DNA of 36,329 nucleotides. Origin: Arthrobacter wenxiniae. GTDB lineage: Bacteria; Actinomycetota; Actinomycetes; Actinomycetales; Micrococcaceae. How positions within the stretch are numbered: position 1 is the first letter of the stretch; each line of letters begins with the position of its first letter. Position numbers and translations under genes: made by a program. This document shows positions 11,608 through 22,031 of this stretch, in pieces. Where the stretch lies: assembly GCF_013376105.1 (NCBI RefSeq), contig NZ_JAAMFM010000040.1, forward strand, positions 1 to 36,329, read 5' to 3'. The notes beneath the pieces were generated by a model. The model searched no databases. It was given only the letters and a program-made list of their open reading frames with translations, and was not told the origin of the DNA.

Positions 11608-13722
11608 GTGGCACAGGACGTGCTTACCGACCTTAACAAGGTCCGCAACATCGGCATCATGGCCCACATTGACGCCGGCAAGACCACTACTACTGAGCGC
11701 ATCCTCTTCTACACGGGTGTGAACCACAAGCTCGGCGAAACGCACGACGGTGCCTCGACGACCGACTGGATGGAACAGGAGAAGGAACGCGGCATCACCA
11801 TCACCTCCGCCGCGGTGACCTGCTTCTGGAACAACAACCAGATCAACATCATTGACACCCCCGGCCACGTTGACTTCACGGTTGAGGTTGAGCGCTCCCT
11901 GCGTGTGCTCGACGGCGCCGTCGCCGTCTTTGACGGCAAGGAGGGCGTGGAGCCGCAATCCGAGACTGTCTGGCGCCAGGCCGACAAGTACAACGTTCCG
12001 CGCATCTGCTTCGTCAACAAGATGGACAAACTGGGCGCCGACTTCTACTTCACCGTCGACACCATCATCAACCGCCTCGGCGCCAAGCCGCTGGTCATGC
12101 AGCTGCCGATCGGCGTCGAGAGCGAATTCACCGGCGTCGTGGACCTGTTGACCATGAAGGCCTTGGTCTGGGCTGGCGACTCCAAGGGTGACGTCACCAT
12201 GGGTGCCGCCTACGAGATCCAGGAGATCCCCGCGGATCTGCAGGAAAAGGCTGAAGAGTACCGTGCAGCCCTCGTCGAGGCCGCTGCCGAGTCTTCCGAA
12301 GAGCTCATGGAGAAGTACCTCGAGGGCGAAGAGCCTTCCATCGAGGAGCTGAAGGCCGGCATTCGCAAGCTGACCGTAAATTCGGAGATCTACCCCGTCT
12401 TCTGCGGTTCTGCCTTCAAGAACCGCGGCGTGCAGCCCATGCTCGACGCCGTCATCGACTACCTGCCCAACCCGCTGGACGTCGGTGCCATGGTGGGCCA
12501 CGATCCCAAGGACGAGTCCGTGGAGATCAAGCGCGAGCCGAGCGAGACGGAACCGTTCTCGGCGCTGGCCTTCAAGATCGCCACGCACCCGTTCTTCGGT
12601 CAGTTGAACTTCATTCGCGTGTATTCCGGCCGGGCAACCAACGGAACGCAGCTGCTGAACTCGACCAAGCAGAAGAAGGAACGCATCGGCAAGCTGTTCC
12701 AGATGCATGCCAACAAGGAAATGCCGGTGGACGAGATCCACGCGGGCCACATCTACGCCGTGATCGGCCTCAAGGACACCACCACCGGTGACACCTTGTG
12801 CGACCCTGCACACCCGATCGTCCTTGAGTCGATGACCTTCCCCGAGCCCGTGATCTTCGTTGCCATTGAGCCGAAGACCAAGGGCGACCAGGAGAAGCTG
12901 TCCACGGCCATCCAGAAACTCTCCGCTGAGGACCCGACGTTCACCGTCAACCTCAACGAAGACACCGGCCAGACTGAAATTGGCGGCATGGGCGAGCTCC
13001 ACCTGGACATCCTGGTGGACCGCATGCGCCGCGAGTTCAACGTCGAAGCCAACGTTGGCAAGCCTCAGGTTGCGTACCGCGAAACCATCAAGCGCGCCGT
13101 CCCCAAGTACGACTACACGCACAAGAAGCAGACCGGTGGTTCAGGTCAGTTCGCCAAGATCCAGATCGGCATTGAGCCGTTGGATACCGCCGAAGGTGCC
13201 ATGTACGAGTTCTCCAACAAGGTCACCGGTGGCCGTGTTCCCCGTGAATACATCCCCAGCGTTGACCAGGGCATCCAGTCCGCCATGCCTGACGGCGTGC
13301 TGGCCGGCTACCCGATGGTTGGCATCAAGGCCACGCTGCTCGACGGTGCGTCCCACGATGTTGACTCATCCGAAATGGCCTTCAAGATCGCCGGTCGCAT
13401 GGCGTTCAAGGAAGCCGCCCGGATGGCCAACCCGGTCCTGCTCGAACCGCTGATGGAAGTTGAAGTCCGCACCCCTGAGGAATACATGGGTGAAGTCATC
13501 GGTGACATCAACTCCCGCCGCGGCCAGATGCAGTCCATGGAGGACGCCAGCGGCGTCAAGGTCATTCGTGCCCTTGTGCCCCTGTCCGGCATGTTCGGCT
13601 ACATTGGCGACCTGCGTTCCAAGACCCAGGGCCGCGCCGTGTACTCGATGAAGTTTGACAGCTACTCTGAGGTCCCGAGGGCAGTTGCCGACGAGATCAT
13701 CCAGAAGGCCCGCGGCGAATAA
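11608..13722 (+). CDS. fusA: Elongation factor G
   Basis: EF-G (704 residues) drives GTP-dependent translocation and, with RRF, ribosome recycling. The P-loop AHIDAGKT is at 19-26, DTPGH at 83-87 and NKMD at 137-140, followed by the domain II to V sequence ending in a normal KARGE tail. GTG 11608 is preceded by AAAGGGAG. The full length and motifs match classical EF-G rather than the EF-G2 or tetracycline-protection paralogues. It lies between rpsG and tuf as in most bacteria. Confidence 0.97.
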   Translation: MAQDVLTDLNKVRNIGIMAHIDAGKTTTTERILFYTGVNHKLGETHDGASTTDWMEQEKERGITITSAAVTCFWNNNQINIIDTPGHVDFTVEVERSLRVLDGAVAVFDGKEGVEPQSETVWRQADKYNVPRICFVNKMDKLGADFYFTVDTIINRLGAKPLVMQLPIGVESEFTGVVDLLTMKALVWAGDSKGDVTMGAAYEIQEIPADLQEKAEEYRAALVEAAAESSEELMEKYLEGEEPSIEELKAGIRKLTVNSEIYPVFCGSAFKNRGVQPMLDAVIDYLPNPLDVGAMVGHDPKDESVEIKREPSETEPFSALAFKIATHPFFGQLNFIRVYSGRATNGTQLLNSTKQKKERIGKLFQMHANKEMPVDEIHAGHIYAVIGLKDTTTGDTLCDPAHPIVLESMTFPEPVIFVAIEPKTKGDQEKLSTAIQKLSAEDPTFTVNLNEDTGQTEIGGMGELHLDILVDRMRREFNVEANVGKPQVAYRETIKRAVPKYDYTHKKQTGGSGQFAKIQIGIEPLDTAEGAMYEFSNKVTGGRVPREYIPSVDQGIQSAMPDGVLAGYPMVGIKATLLDGASHDVDSSEMAFKIAGRMAFKEAARMANPVLLEPLMEVEVRTPEEYMGEVIGDINSRRGQMQSMEDASGVKVIRALVPLSGMFGYIGDLRSKTQGRAVYSMKFDSYSEVPRAVADEIIQKARGE

Positions 13723-13732
13723 CCGCACTTTT

Positions 13733-13774
13733 GCCTGGGTCCGTCCGGCACTGAATGCGGATACGGACCTGGGC
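13733..13774 (+). terminator. Hairpin between fusA and tuf
   Basis: GCCTGGGTCCGT (13733-13744) pairs along all 12 bases, with two G-T wobbles, with ACGGACCTGGGC (13763-13774). An inner CCG/CGG helix surrounds the loop. A short T-rich run (ATTTCTTA) follows some ten bases later. It probably gives partial termination before tuf. Confidence 0.5.
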
Positions 13775-13785
13775 CAAGCAGTAAT

Positions 13786-13815
13786 TTCTTAAATATCAAA
13801 AGCCCCCAGTAGACT
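13786..13815 (+). promoter_or_regulatory. Candidate internal tuf promoter
   Basis: TTCTTA (13786-13791) and TAGACT (13810-13815) are 18 bases apart and lie just after the fusA-tuf hairpin. A separate tuf promoter would fit the high demand for EF-Tu. Predicted from sequence only. Confidence 0.45.
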
Positions 13816-13884
13816 TGCTATCGATTTCGGTGACGAAAAGCGTCGCCGAGAGTAAGTCAACTGAAAACGTTCTAGGAGGAACCC

Positions 13885-15075
<1,191 letters not shown>

Positions 15076-15106
15076 CTTGCGCTGCAAGTGACTTAGGTCA
15101 ACATGG

Positions 15107-15136
15107 AAAGGCCCCCAGCTTCGGCTGGGGGCCTTT
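15107..15136 (+). terminator. tuf terminator
   Basis: AAAGGCCCCCAGC (15107-15119) and GCTGGGGGCCTTT (15124-15136) form a perfect 13-bp stem with a TTCG tetraloop. The A-rich base on one side and T-run on the other suit a rho-independent terminator. Confidence 0.9.
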
Positions 15137-15359
15137 CGTGCCTGTTGGGGGGGATGGACACCCCCGAGCGGCTACAGGGCCGCACCGGTCAGGGTGACGG
15201 CGCAGGCATTGCAGGCCCACGGCCCCTGCGCAACGGTCACCGATGCCATGGTGTTGATCGGGCGGGACAGGGCGGCACAGGGACGCTCTCCGACATGGGC
15301 TGACCTTTGCCCGTGCCGACGTCAGTGTCCACACGGCAAGCGCGACTCATTTCCCCCCC

Positions 15360-15382
15360 GGTGTTATCCGCGGGATAACGCC
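15360..15382. promoter_or_regulatory. Operator-like palindrome upstream of the S10 operon
   Basis: GTTATCC (15363-15369) and GGATAAC (15373-15379) are perfect inverted repeats around GCG. Outer bases GGT and GCC extend the symmetry with one mismatch. It lies about 190 bases upstream of the S10 promoter candidate. It could be a binding site for a dimeric regulator; no cognate regulator is encoded nearby. Confidence 0.4.
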
Positions 15383-15547
15383 GGGCCCGGCGCCGGCCGC
15401 CGCCGGCTCCCCGATGGACACCTGGGCCAGGTGACCTTCCCCACAGAATCCACGGTGCCATGCGCGCCGGTGCCGCGGCGGCGCACCGTGGCGGACGGTG
15501 GCGGACGCCCGCCAGGGGGCTGCGACGCCGGGCGCATGCACCTCCGG

Positions 15548-15577
15548 TTGGTGTTTTCCGCCAGATTCCGGCATACT
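15548..15577 (+). promoter_or_regulatory. Candidate S10-operon promoter
   Basis: TTGGTG (15548-15553) and CATACT (15572-15577) are 18 bases apart. The transcript would have a leader of about 300 bases before rpsJ. Predicted from sequence only; an alternative -10 TACTAG overlaps it. Confidence 0.35.
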
Positions 15578-15881
15578 AGTTGAGTTGTTCAAGTGCCTTT
15601 TCGTGTCCCGGTCGAGATAATGCTCGACGCAGGGTCCAAGCTGAGGACCAAACATAACCCACCCTCGCAAATAATTGCGGGTACGTGCGCGGCGAGTTCG
15701 CGACACGCCCGACCGCGGGGGTCGGAGCTTCGGCGGATTGAGGAACCCGGAAATGTCCGGATTCAGTTCGTTGGAAGCGTGGCGGCACAGCCACCGTGCA
15801 ACAGGAAAAGTAAACAGCGTTTACGTCAACAGCATTGCTCCCTTTAGGATGCTTCGTTACAGGAAAGAGAGTCACGACGCC

Positions 15882-16190
15882 ATGGCGGGACAAAAAATCC
15901 GCATCCGGCTGAAGTCATATGACCACGAGGTCATTGATGTTTCAGCGCGGAAGATCGTTGAGACGGTCACGCGCGCAGGCGCAACGGTAGTTGGCCCCGT
16001 GCCGCTGCCCACCGAGAAGAACGTGTACTGCGTTATCCGTTCGCCTCACAAGTACAAGGACAGCCGCGAGCACTTTGAAATGCGCACGCACAAGCGTCTG
16101 ATCGACATCATCGACCCCACGCCGAAGGCGGTGGATTCGCTCATGCGTCTCGACCTGCCGGCCGACGTGAACATCGAAATCAAACTGTAG
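15882..16190 (+). CDS. rpsJ: 30S ribosomal protein S10
   Basis: S10 (102 residues) is a 30S head protein and, as NusE, a partner of NusB in antitermination. ATG 15882 gives [19 protein letters not shown], the standard actinobacterial start; the frame is open upstream, but that part is leader and does not resemble protein. The conserved loop [20 protein letters not shown] is intact. A GGAAAGAGAG stretch upstream serves as the ribosome binding region. First gene of the S10 cluster. Confidence 0.97.
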
Positions 16191-16207
16191 GGAGGTGCTG
16201 AGAAACT

Positions 16208-16858
16208 ATGACCGCGATCCGCAACACTAAGGGCATCCTGGGCACGAAGCTCGGCATGACCCAGGTCTGGGACGAGAACAACAAGCTTGTTCCTGTAACC
16301 GTCGTCCAGGCCGATTCCAACGTCGTCACCCAGCTGCGCAATGCAGAGGTCGATGGCTACGTTGCCCTCCAGATCGGCTACGGCCAGATCGATCCCCGCA
16401 AGGTCACCAAGCCGCTGGCTGGTCACTTTGAAAAGGCTGGCGTCACGCCCCGCCGCCACGTCGTTGAACTGCGCACCGCAGACGCCGACTCCTATGCCCT
16501 CGGCCAGGAACTCTCCGTTGAGATCTTCGAAGCCGGCCAGAAGGTCGACGTCGTCGGCACTTCCAAGGGCAAGGGCTTCGCCGGTGTCATGAAGCGTCAC
16601 GGCTTCCACGGCGCCCCGGCATCGCACGGTGCCCACAAGAACCACCGCAAGCCCGGTTCCATCGGTGGCGCGTCCACCCCTGGCCGCGTCTTCAAGGGTG
16701 TCCGCATGGCTGGCCGCATGGGCGCCGAGCGTGTCACGACCATGAACCTGACGGTTCACGGCGTCGACGCCGAGAAGTCGCTGCTGCTGATCAAGGGTGC
16801 CGTCCCCGGCGCCCGCGGCTCGGTCGTCCTGGTACGCACCGCCGTGAAGGGAGCATAA
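16208..16858 (+). CDS. rplC: 50S ribosomal protein L3
   Basis: L3 (216 residues) is an early 50S assembly protein whose loop reaches the peptidyl transferase centre. The start [21 protein letters not shown] is typical, and the loop with [15 protein letters not shown] is intact. ATG 16208 follows a GGGAGGTG binding site. The spacing to rpsJ (17 bases) and rplD (4 bases) indicates one transcript. Confidence 0.97.
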   Translation: MTAIRNTKGILGTKLGMTQVWDENNKLVPVTVVQADSNVVTQLRNAEVDGYVALQIGYGQIDPRKVTKPLAGHFEKAGVTPRRHVVELRTADADSYALGQELSVEIFEAGQKVDVVGTSKGKGFAGVMKRHGFHGAPASHGAHKNHRKPGSIGGASTPGRVFKGVRMAGRMGAERVTTMNLTVHGVDAEKSLLLIKGAVPGARGSVVLVRTAVKGA

Positions 16859-16862
16859 GTAA

Positions 16863-17690
16863 ATGGCAACTGTAAAGGTTGACCTGCCTGCAGAGATCTT
16901 CGACGTCCAGACCAACGTGCCGCTGCTGCACCAGGTCGTCGTCGCACAGCTCGCCGCTGCACGCCAGGGTACCCACAAGACCAAGACCCGCGCCGAAGTT
17001 TCCGGTGCCGGCCGCAAGCCGTTCGCCCAGAAGGGCACCGGCCGCGCCCGCCAGGGTTCCATCCGCGCCCCGCACATGACCGGCGGTGGCATTGTCCACG
17101 GTCCGACACCGCGCGACTACAGCCAGCGCACCCCCAAGAAGATGAAGGCCGCAGCCCTGCGCGGCGCCCTCTCCGACCGGGCACGCAACGACCGCATCCA
17201 CGTTGTCTCCGAACTGGTTTCCGGCTCCACGCCGTCCACCAGGTCGGCCAAGGCAGCGCTTGCAGCGGTTTCCGAGCGCAAGAACCTGCTGGTTGTCATC
17301 GAGCGCAGCAACGACGTTGCCGCCTTGAGCGTCCGCAACATCCCCAACATCCACGTGCTGTACGTTGACCAGCTCAACACCTACGACGTGCTCGTTGCCG
17401 ATGACGTTGTCTTCACCGAGGCAGCCTTCGAGATCTTCGTCTCCGGGCGCGCCGCCTCCGAAGCCTTCGCCTCCAGCCTGGTGCTGGTCGAGGACCTGGG
17501 TTCCACAGATGCTGCCGAAGGCACCATCAAGGGCAACAAGGACTCCATGAAGTACCACGTGCCTGGCTCACGCTGGTACGACGCCACTGTGGCCGAGGTA
17601 TGGTTCGCAACCGTTGAGGAAGCCAAGGCCGCAGGCTTTGTTCCCGCCGGCGGCGAAGCTGCCCAGACGATTGAGGAGGACGCCAAGTGA
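16863..17690 (+). CDS. rplD: 50S ribosomal protein L4 with an unusual C-terminal module
   Basis: Residues 1 to about 194 are ordinary L4, with the long exit-tunnel loop around [20 protein letters not shown] (51-70). L4 helps line the exit tunnel. Bacterial L4 is normally about 200-225 residues, but this one has 275. The extra part is an Ala-rich linker (195-219) and then a compact module at about 220-262 with [14 protein letters not shown] and EVWFAT, followed by [11 protein letters not shown]. That pattern resembles the small IKGN...YHxPGS...YxxT...WF...AxAAGF domain found at the ends of various actinobacterial proteins. The usual cysteines of some relatives are absent. A final acidic tail IEEDAK follows. 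The stop overlaps the rplW start as GTGA. The function of the added module is unknown. Confidence 0.95.
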   Translation: MATVKVDLPAEIFDVQTNVPLLHQVVVAQLAAARQGTHKTKTRAEVSGAGRKPFAQKGTGRARQGSIRAPHMTGGGIVHGPTPRDYSQRTPKKMKAAALRGALSDRARNDRIHVVSELVSGSTPSTRSAKAALAAVSERKNLLVVIERSNDVAALSVRNIPNIHVLYVDQLNTYDVLVADDVVFTEAAFEIFVSGRAASEAFASSLVLVEDLGSTDAAEGTIKGNKDSMKYHVPGSRWYDATVAEVWFATVEEAKAAGFVPAGGEAAQTIEEDAK

Positions 17691-17992
17691 GCGCCGTCAC
17701 CATCAAGGATCCGCGCGACGTCGTGCTTGCACCCGTCGTCTCGGAAAAGAGCTACGGCTTGATCGACGAAGGCAAGTACACCTTCCTGGTCGACCCCCGC
17801 TCGAACAAGACCGAGATCAAGCTGGCCGTGGAGAAAATCTTCTCCGTCAAGGTCGACTCGATCAACACCATCAACCGTGCCGGTAAGCGCAAGCGCACCA
17901 AGTTTGGATGGGGACAGCGCAAGAACACCAAGCGCGCCATTGTCTCCCTCAAAGAAGGCACAATCGACATCTTCGGCGGTCCGCTTTCCTAA
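17687..17992 (+). CDS. rplW: 50S ribosomal protein L23
   Basis: L23 (101 residues) lies at the tunnel exit and is the docking site for SRP and trigger factor. The GTG start overlaps the rplD stop by four bases (GTGA), with GAGGAGG upstream inside rplD, so the two are translationally coupled. The core [21 protein letters not shown] and the [21 protein letters not shown] loop are typical. Confidence 0.97.
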   Translation: MSAVTIKDPRDVVLAPVVSEKSYGLIDEGKYTFLVDPRSNKTEIKLAVEKIFSVKVDSINTINRAGKRKRTKFGWGQRKNTKRAIVSLKEGTIDIFGGPLS

Positions 17993-18022
17993 GCGGAGAC
18001 CACTTTAACGAGGAAATATACT

Positions 18023-18862
18023 ATGGGAATCCGTAAATACAAGCCGACAACCCCGGGCCGTCGCGGCTCGAGCGTTGCCGACTTCAGTGAAATCACGCGG
18101 TCGACGCCGGAGAAGTCTCTGGTCCGTCCCCTGCCCAAAAAGGGTGGCCGCAACAACACCGGTCGTATCACGACGCGTCACAAGGGTGGTGGCCACAAGC
18201 GCCAGTACCGCCTGATTGACTTCCGTCGCCACGACAAGGATGGCGTCAACGCACGAGTGGCCGAGATCGAATACGATCCCAACCGCACGGCGCGCATTGC
18301 CCTCCTGCACTATGTTGATGGCACCAAGCGTTACATCGTGGCGCCGAACAAGCTCAAGCAGGGCGACTTTGTTGAAGCCGGCCCCGCGGCGGACATCAAG
18401 CCTGGCAACAACCTGCCGCTGCGCAACATCCCCGTGGGTACAGTTATCCACGCCGTGGAGCTGCGTCCCGGCGGCGGTGCCAAGATGGCCCGTTCCGCAG
18501 GAGCTTCCGTTCAGCTCGTCGCCAAGGAAGGCAAGTTCGCCCAGCTGCGGCTGCCCTCCGGTGAAATCCGCAACGTCGATGCGCGCTGCCGCGCCACCAT
18601 CGGTGAGGTCGGAAACGCCGAGCAGTCCAACATCAACTGGGGCAAGGCAGGCCGCATGCGCTGGAAGGGCGTTCGCCCGACCGTCCGCGGTGTTGTCATG
18701 AACCCCGTCGACCACCCGCACGGTGGTGGTGAAGGCAAGACCTCCGGTGGACGCCACCCGGTCAACCCGAACGGCAAGCCCGAGGGCCGCACCCGCCGCC
18801 CCAACAAAGAGAGCGACAAACTCATCGTTCGTCGCCGTCGTACTGGCAAGAACAAGCGATAG
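18023..18862 (+). CDS. rplB: 50S ribosomal protein L2
   Basis: L2 (279 residues) is needed for subunit association and for the structure of the peptidyl transferase centre. It starts [17 protein letters not shown] and contains the conserved [13 protein letters not shown] loop with His 231, equivalent to the functionally critical histidine of the family. The basic C-terminus [11 protein letters not shown] is normal. ATG 18023 follows an AGGAAATATACT leader. Confidence 0.97.
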   Translation: MGIRKYKPTTPGRRGSSVADFSEITRSTPEKSLVRPLPKKGGRNNTGRITTRHKGGGHKRQYRLIDFRRHDKDGVNARVAEIEYDPNRTARIALLHYVDGTKRYIVAPNKLKQGDFVEAGPAADIKPGNNLPLRNIPVGTVIHAVELRPGGGAKMARSAGASVQLVAKEGKFAQLRLPSGEIRNVDARCRATIGEVGNAEQSNINWGKAGRMRWKGVRPTVRGVVMNPVDHPHGGGEGKTSGGRHPVNPNGKPEGRTRRPNKESDKLIVRRRRTGKNKR

Positions 18863-18874
18863 GAGCCTGGAGAC

Positions 18875-19156
18875 ATGCCACGTAGCCTGAAGAAGGGTCC
18901 TTTCGTAGACCAGCACCTCTTTGTCAAGGTCGCTAGGGAAAACGAAAAGGGCACCAAGAACGTCATCAAGACCTGGTCCCGCCGCTCGATGATCATCCCG
19001 GACATGCTGGGTCACACGATCGCCGTGCACGATGGTCGCAAGCACATCCCCGTGTTTGTCACCGAGTCGATGGTCGGGCACAAGCTCGGCGAATTCGCCC
19101 CCACGCGGACATTCCGCGGCCATGTCAAGGACGACCGCAAGGGCAAGCGCCGCTAG
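18875..19156 (+). CDS. rpsS: 30S ribosomal protein S19
   Basis: S19 (93 residues) binds 16S rRNA in the 30S head next to S13. The start [15 protein letters not shown] and the segment [21 protein letters not shown] are typical. ATG 18875 follows an AGGAG site. Twelve bases separate it from rplB. Confidence 0.97.
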   Translation: MPRSLKKGPFVDQHLFVKVARENEKGTKNVIKTWSRRSMIIPDMLGHTIAVHDGRKHIPVFVTESMVGHKLGEFAPTRTFRGHVKDDRKGKRR

Positions 19157-19194
19157 GCGCTTGGCTTTACGGCTAAGACGAGAGAAGGATAGCA

Positions 19195-19560
19195 ATGGAA
19201 GCCAAGGCAAGTGCGCGCCATCTGCGCGTCACGCCTATGAAGGCCCGGCGCGTCGTCAACCTGATTCGTGGCAAGCAGGCGAATGAGGCATTGGCGATTC
19301 TGAAGTTTGCCCCCCAGGCAGCTTCAGAGCCGGTATTCAAGGTAGTCCAGTCCGCAGTGGCAAACGCCCGCGTTCTGGCAGATCGCGACAGCGTCGCGTT
19401 CAATGAAAACGATCTGTACATCAGCGAAATCTTCGTTGACGAAGGCCCCACCATGAAGCGGTTCCAGCCGCGCGCCCAGGGCCGTGCGTTCCAGATCAAG
19501 AAGCGCACCAGCCACGTCACCGTGGTTGTCGCTACCCCCGAGAAAGAGGAGGCTCGCTAA
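19195..19560 (+). CDS. rplV: 50S ribosomal protein L22
   Basis: L22 (121 residues) contributes a beta-hairpin to the exit tunnel near the macrolide site. The segment [20 protein letters not shown] represents that hairpin, without insertions or deletions. ATG 19195 follows GAAGGATA. The stop TAA directly abuts the rpsC start. Confidence 0.97.
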   Translation: MEAKASARHLRVTPMKARRVVNLIRGKQANEALAILKFAPQAASEPVFKVVQSAVANARVLADRDSVAFNENDLYISEIFVDEGPTMKRFQPRAQGRAFQIKKRTSHVTVVVATPEKEEAR

Positions 19561-20427
19561 GTGGGACAGAAAGTAAACCCGCACGGGTTCCGTCTCGGGA
19601 TCACCACGGACCACCGTTCACACTGGTTCGCGGACAGCAACAAGCCCGGACAGCGCTACAAGGACTTCGTAAAAGAAGACATCAAGATCCGCGCACTCAT
19701 GTCCACGGGCATGGACCGCGCCGGCATTTCCAAGGTTGAGATCGAGCGCACCCGTGACCGTGTTCGTGTGGACATCCACACTGCACGTCCCGGCATTGTG
19801 ATCGGCCGCCGGGGAGCTGAGGCAGACCGCATCCGCGGCGAGCTCGAAAAGCTCACCGGCAAGCAGGTCCAGCTCAACATCCTGGAAGTGAAGAACCCGG
19901 AGGCTGACGCCCAGCTCGTTGCGCAGGGCATCGCTGAGCAGCTGACTTCCCGTGTGGCCTTCCGCCGCGCGATGAAGAAGGCCATGCAGTCCGCGCAGCG
20001 CACGGGCAGCGTCAAGGGCATCCGTGTCGCTTGCGCCGGCCGCCTGGGCGGGGCTGAAATGTCCCGCACCGAGTTCTACCGCGAAGGTCGTGTGCCCCTG
20101 CACACCCTGCGTGCCAACATCGACTACGGCTTCTTCGAAGCCAAGACCGTGTTCGGCCGCATCGGTGTCAAGGTCTGGATCTACAAGGGCGATGTCACGA
20201 GCAAGGAACTGGCTGCCCAGGCAGCTGCAGCTCCCGCCCGTGGCCGCGGCCCGCGTCGAGACGGCGATGACCGCGCCCCCCGCGGCCCCCGCGCCGGTGG
20301 CGACCGCGCACCCCGCGGCCCCCGCGCCGGTGGCGACCGTCCCGAGCGCACCGAGGCTGCTGCCGCGGCCCCGGCTCCCGCAGCTGCAGAGGTTGCAGCC
20401 CCGGCAGCAGAAGGAGGACAGGCTTAA
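19561..20427 (+). CDS. rpsC: 30S ribosomal protein S3 with a repetitive tail
   Basis: S3 lies at the mRNA entry channel and has a KH domain ([16 protein letters not shown]). The first 220 or so residues are conventional, ending with VWIYKGDV. The total of 288 residues includes a basic, then Ala/Pro-rich tail, common in actinobacteria. Within it the 11-residue unit [11 protein letters not shown] occurs twice in tandem (20269-20334, period 33 bases). The GTG start follows the rplV stop directly, with GAGGAGG upstream. Confidence 0.97.
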   Translation: MGQKVNPHGFRLGITTDHRSHWFADSNKPGQRYKDFVKEDIKIRALMSTGMDRAGISKVEIERTRDRVRVDIHTARPGIVIGRRGAEADRIRGELEKLTGKQVQLNILEVKNPEADAQLVAQGIAEQLTSRVAFRRAMKKAMQSAQRTGSVKGIRVACAGRLGGAEMSRTEFYREGRVPLHTLRANIDYGFFEAKTVFGRIGVKVWIYKGDVTSKELAAQAAAAPARGRGPRRDGDDRAPRGPRAGGDRAPRGPRAGGDRPERTEAAAAAPAPAAAEVAAPAAEGGQA

Positions 20428-20844
20428 ATGCTTATCCCACGTCGAGTAAAGTTCCGCAAGCAGCACCACCCGGGTCGCACCGGGCAGGCTACCGGCGGCA
20501 CCACGGTCACGTTTGGCGAGTGGGGCATTCAGGCCCTGACGCCCGCCTACGTCACCAACCGCCAGATCGAGTCCGCTCGTATCGCCATGACGCGTCACAT
20601 CAAGCGTGGCGGAAAGGTGTGGATCAACATCTACCCCGACCGTCCGTTGACGAAGAAGCCGGCGGAAACCCGCATGGGTTCCGGTAAGGGTTCGCCCGAG
20701 TGGTGGATTGCGAATGTCAAGCCCGGCCGTGTTCTCTTTGAACTCTCCGGTGTATCAGAAGAGGTAGCTCGCGAGGCCCTGCGCCTGGCGATCCACAAGC
20801 TGCCGTTGAAAGCACGCATCGTGCGTCGCGAAGGTGGTGAGTAG
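20428..20844 (+). CDS. rplP: 50S ribosomal protein L16
   Basis: L16 (138 residues) is a late-assembling protein near the A site and organises the tRNA-binding region. The start [19 protein letters not shown] and the segment [17 protein letters not shown] are canonical. ATG follows the rpsC stop directly, with GGAGG in the end of rpsC. Confidence 0.97.
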   Translation: MLIPRRVKFRKQHHPGRTGQATGGTTVTFGEWGIQALTPAYVTNRQIESARIAMTRHIKRGGKVWINIYPDRPLTKKPAETRMGSGKGSPEWWIANVKPGRVLFELSGVSEEVAREALRLAIHKLPLKARIVRREGGE

Positions 20845-20846
20845 AG

Positions 20847-21170
20847 ATGTCAGTTGGATCCAAGGATCTGGCCCCCGCACAGCTTGACGGGTTCGACAAC
20901 GAGCGTCTTGTTGAAGAACTCCGGAAGGCCAAGGAGGAACTGTTCAACCTGCGCTTCCAGTCCGCCACCGGTCAGCTGGAAAGCCACGGTCGTTTGCGCG
21001 TTGTCAAGCGCGACATCGCCCGCATCTACACGGTGATGCGTGAGCGCGAGCTGGGCATTCGCCCGGACGTCGTTGTCTCCGCACCTGTGGAGAAGGCCTC
21101 CAAGAAGGCTGACAAGGAAGCCAAGAAGGCCTCCAAGAAGGCTGACGAAACTGAGGAGATCGCCAAGTGA
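20847..21170 (+). CDS. rpmC: 50S ribosomal protein L29 with a lysine-rich tail
   Basis: L29 lies beside L23 at the tunnel exit. The core (about residues 1-75) contains [22 protein letters not shown] and then [20 protein letters not shown]. Typical L29 has 60 to 80 residues; here 107, because of a tail in which KASKKAD recurs twice before EETEEIAK-like acidic residues. Such tails occur in relatives. The stop overlaps rpsQ as GTGA. Confidence 0.95.
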   Translation: MSVGSKDLAPAQLDGFDNERLVEELRKAKEELFNLRFQSATGQLESHGRLRVVKRDIARIYTVMRERELGIRPDVVVSAPVEKASKKADKEAKKASKKADETEEIAK

Positions 21171-21457
21171 GCGAGTCTGTAAACAACACCGAAGCCGCGG
21201 GCGCAGTCCGCGGCGAGCGCAAGAAGATGCGCGGCTACGTCGTCTCGGACAAGATGGACAAGACCATCGTCGTTGAGGTCGAAGACCGCGTCAAGCACGC
21301 CCTGTACGGCAAGGTCCTGCGCCGCAACAAGAAGGTCAAGGCCCACGATGAAGAGAACACCGCCGGCATCGGCGACCTCGTCATCATCAGCGAGACCCGT
21401 CCGCTCTCGGCAACCAAGCGCTTCCGCCTGGTTGAGATCGTCGAGAAGGCCAAGTAA
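21167..21457 (+). CDS. rpsQ: 30S ribosomal protein S17
   Basis: S17 (96 residues) is a primary 16S rRNA binder with an OB fold. The core [20 protein letters not shown] and the segment [13 protein letters not shown] are typical; a short, poorly conserved N-terminal arm precedes it. The GTG start overlaps the rpmC stop by four bases. It is the last gene of the S10 transcript, followed by a strong terminator. Confidence 0.96.
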   Translation: MSESVNNTEAAGAVRGERKKMRGYVVSDKMDKTIVVEVEDRVKHALYGKVLRRNKKVKAHDEENTAGIGDLVIISETRPLSATKRFRLVEIVEKAK

Positions 21458-21489
21458 CCATTCGGCCTTGTGCTGATTGATTGCCCAGG

Positions 21490-21527
21490 CGTTGGGCCCG
21501 TCACCGTTCGCGGTGCCGGGCCCAACG
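21490..21527 (+). terminator. Terminator of the S10 operon
   Basis: CGTTGGGCCCG (21490-21500) pairs perfectly with CGGGCCCAACG (21517-21527). Inside, after one mismatch, CACCG pairs with CGGTG around a TTCG tetraloop. A short T-run follows (GTGCGTTT). It is a strong hairpin though poor in T. Confidence 0.8.
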
Positions 21528-21755
21528 TGCGTTTAAGACCCGACCCGCGCTGCAGGACCCGCGACAGCAGACGCGATGAAACCGGAGGTCCCACGGCAGG
21601 GCCTACGGGCGCGGGGGACCCGCTCTGCGCTTGCGGGCAGTGGGGGCGTCTCGGGACCATCCGACACACGGACGCCGGCGCCCTGGCGGCCGGAAGTGTG
21701 CGCGAGGCAACGGCTTGGGAGGGCCGGGTGCGCAAGGTGTGGTAGCGCCGTCGTG

Positions 21756-21764
21756 CTAGGATTG
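21756..21764 (+). promoter_or_regulatory. Candidate spc-operon promoter (extended -10)
   Basis: TGCTAGGAT is an extended -10 element (TGn plus TAGGAT), very similar to the one proposed upstream of rpsL. No good -35 element was found. The position after the S10 terminator supports the role. Confidence 0.45.
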
Positions 21765-22031
21765 TCTATTGCTGCGCCTTTTCTGTGCCGCCGTTTACGG
21801 CAGTGGCAGTGGGTGCGCAATTACCTCGTAAATGCTCGTGCCACTACAAACTGCCGTTCGAATCATGGATCCGTCCATCAACCGGTGCGGAAAGTGCAGT
21901 TGGCATGAGGCATTTAGGCGTGTATTGGCAAAATCCAGGCACGTCGAGAGACATCCCGAACAATACGTTCCGCAAGGCTTGTCCACAGATGGATTGTGGC
22001 CAAGAACCGGCGCGACGAACAGGAGACACTA

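Larger units (their letters stand above)
15076..15881. other. Gene-free 0.8 kb between tuf and rpsJ
   Basis: After the tuf terminator come about 400 bases in which short overlapping frames exist on both strands, none with a binding site or a recognisable product. A near-perfect palindrome lies at 15360-15382 and a promoter candidate at 15548-15577. The last 300 bases form the S10-operon leader. Local hairpins there include GTCGAG/CTCGAC around 15611-15628. Confidence 0.6.
21458..22031. other. Gap between rpsQ and rplN (S10/spc boundary)
   Basis: In many bacteria rplN follows rpsQ within tens of bases. Here 574 bases intervene, holding a strong terminator (21490-21527), about 230 bases with no recognisable gene, an extended -10 promoter candidate (21756-21764) and a leader of about 260 bases. 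TTGTCCACA at about 21978-21986 resembles a DnaA box but is a single copy. No protein could be identified in the short frames. Confidence 0.6.

Noticed and set aside
11590-13122. Open frame of 510 codons opposite fusA
   Set aside because: Antisense shadow of fusA, with a biased composition and no domain.
15194-15583. Small protein gene of about 129 codons between tuf and rpsJ
   Set aside because: No binding site, Arg/Pro/Cys-rich end, no recognisable family, and it overlaps the palindrome and the promoter candidate.
21576-21908. Small protein gene between rpsQ and rplN
   Set aside because: No binding site, and it spans the extended -10 element and leader. The translation matches nothing known to me.
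21978-21986. DnaA box and possible replication origin
   Set aside because: A single TTGTCCACA with no cluster, no AT-rich region and no dnaA or dnaN gene nearby.
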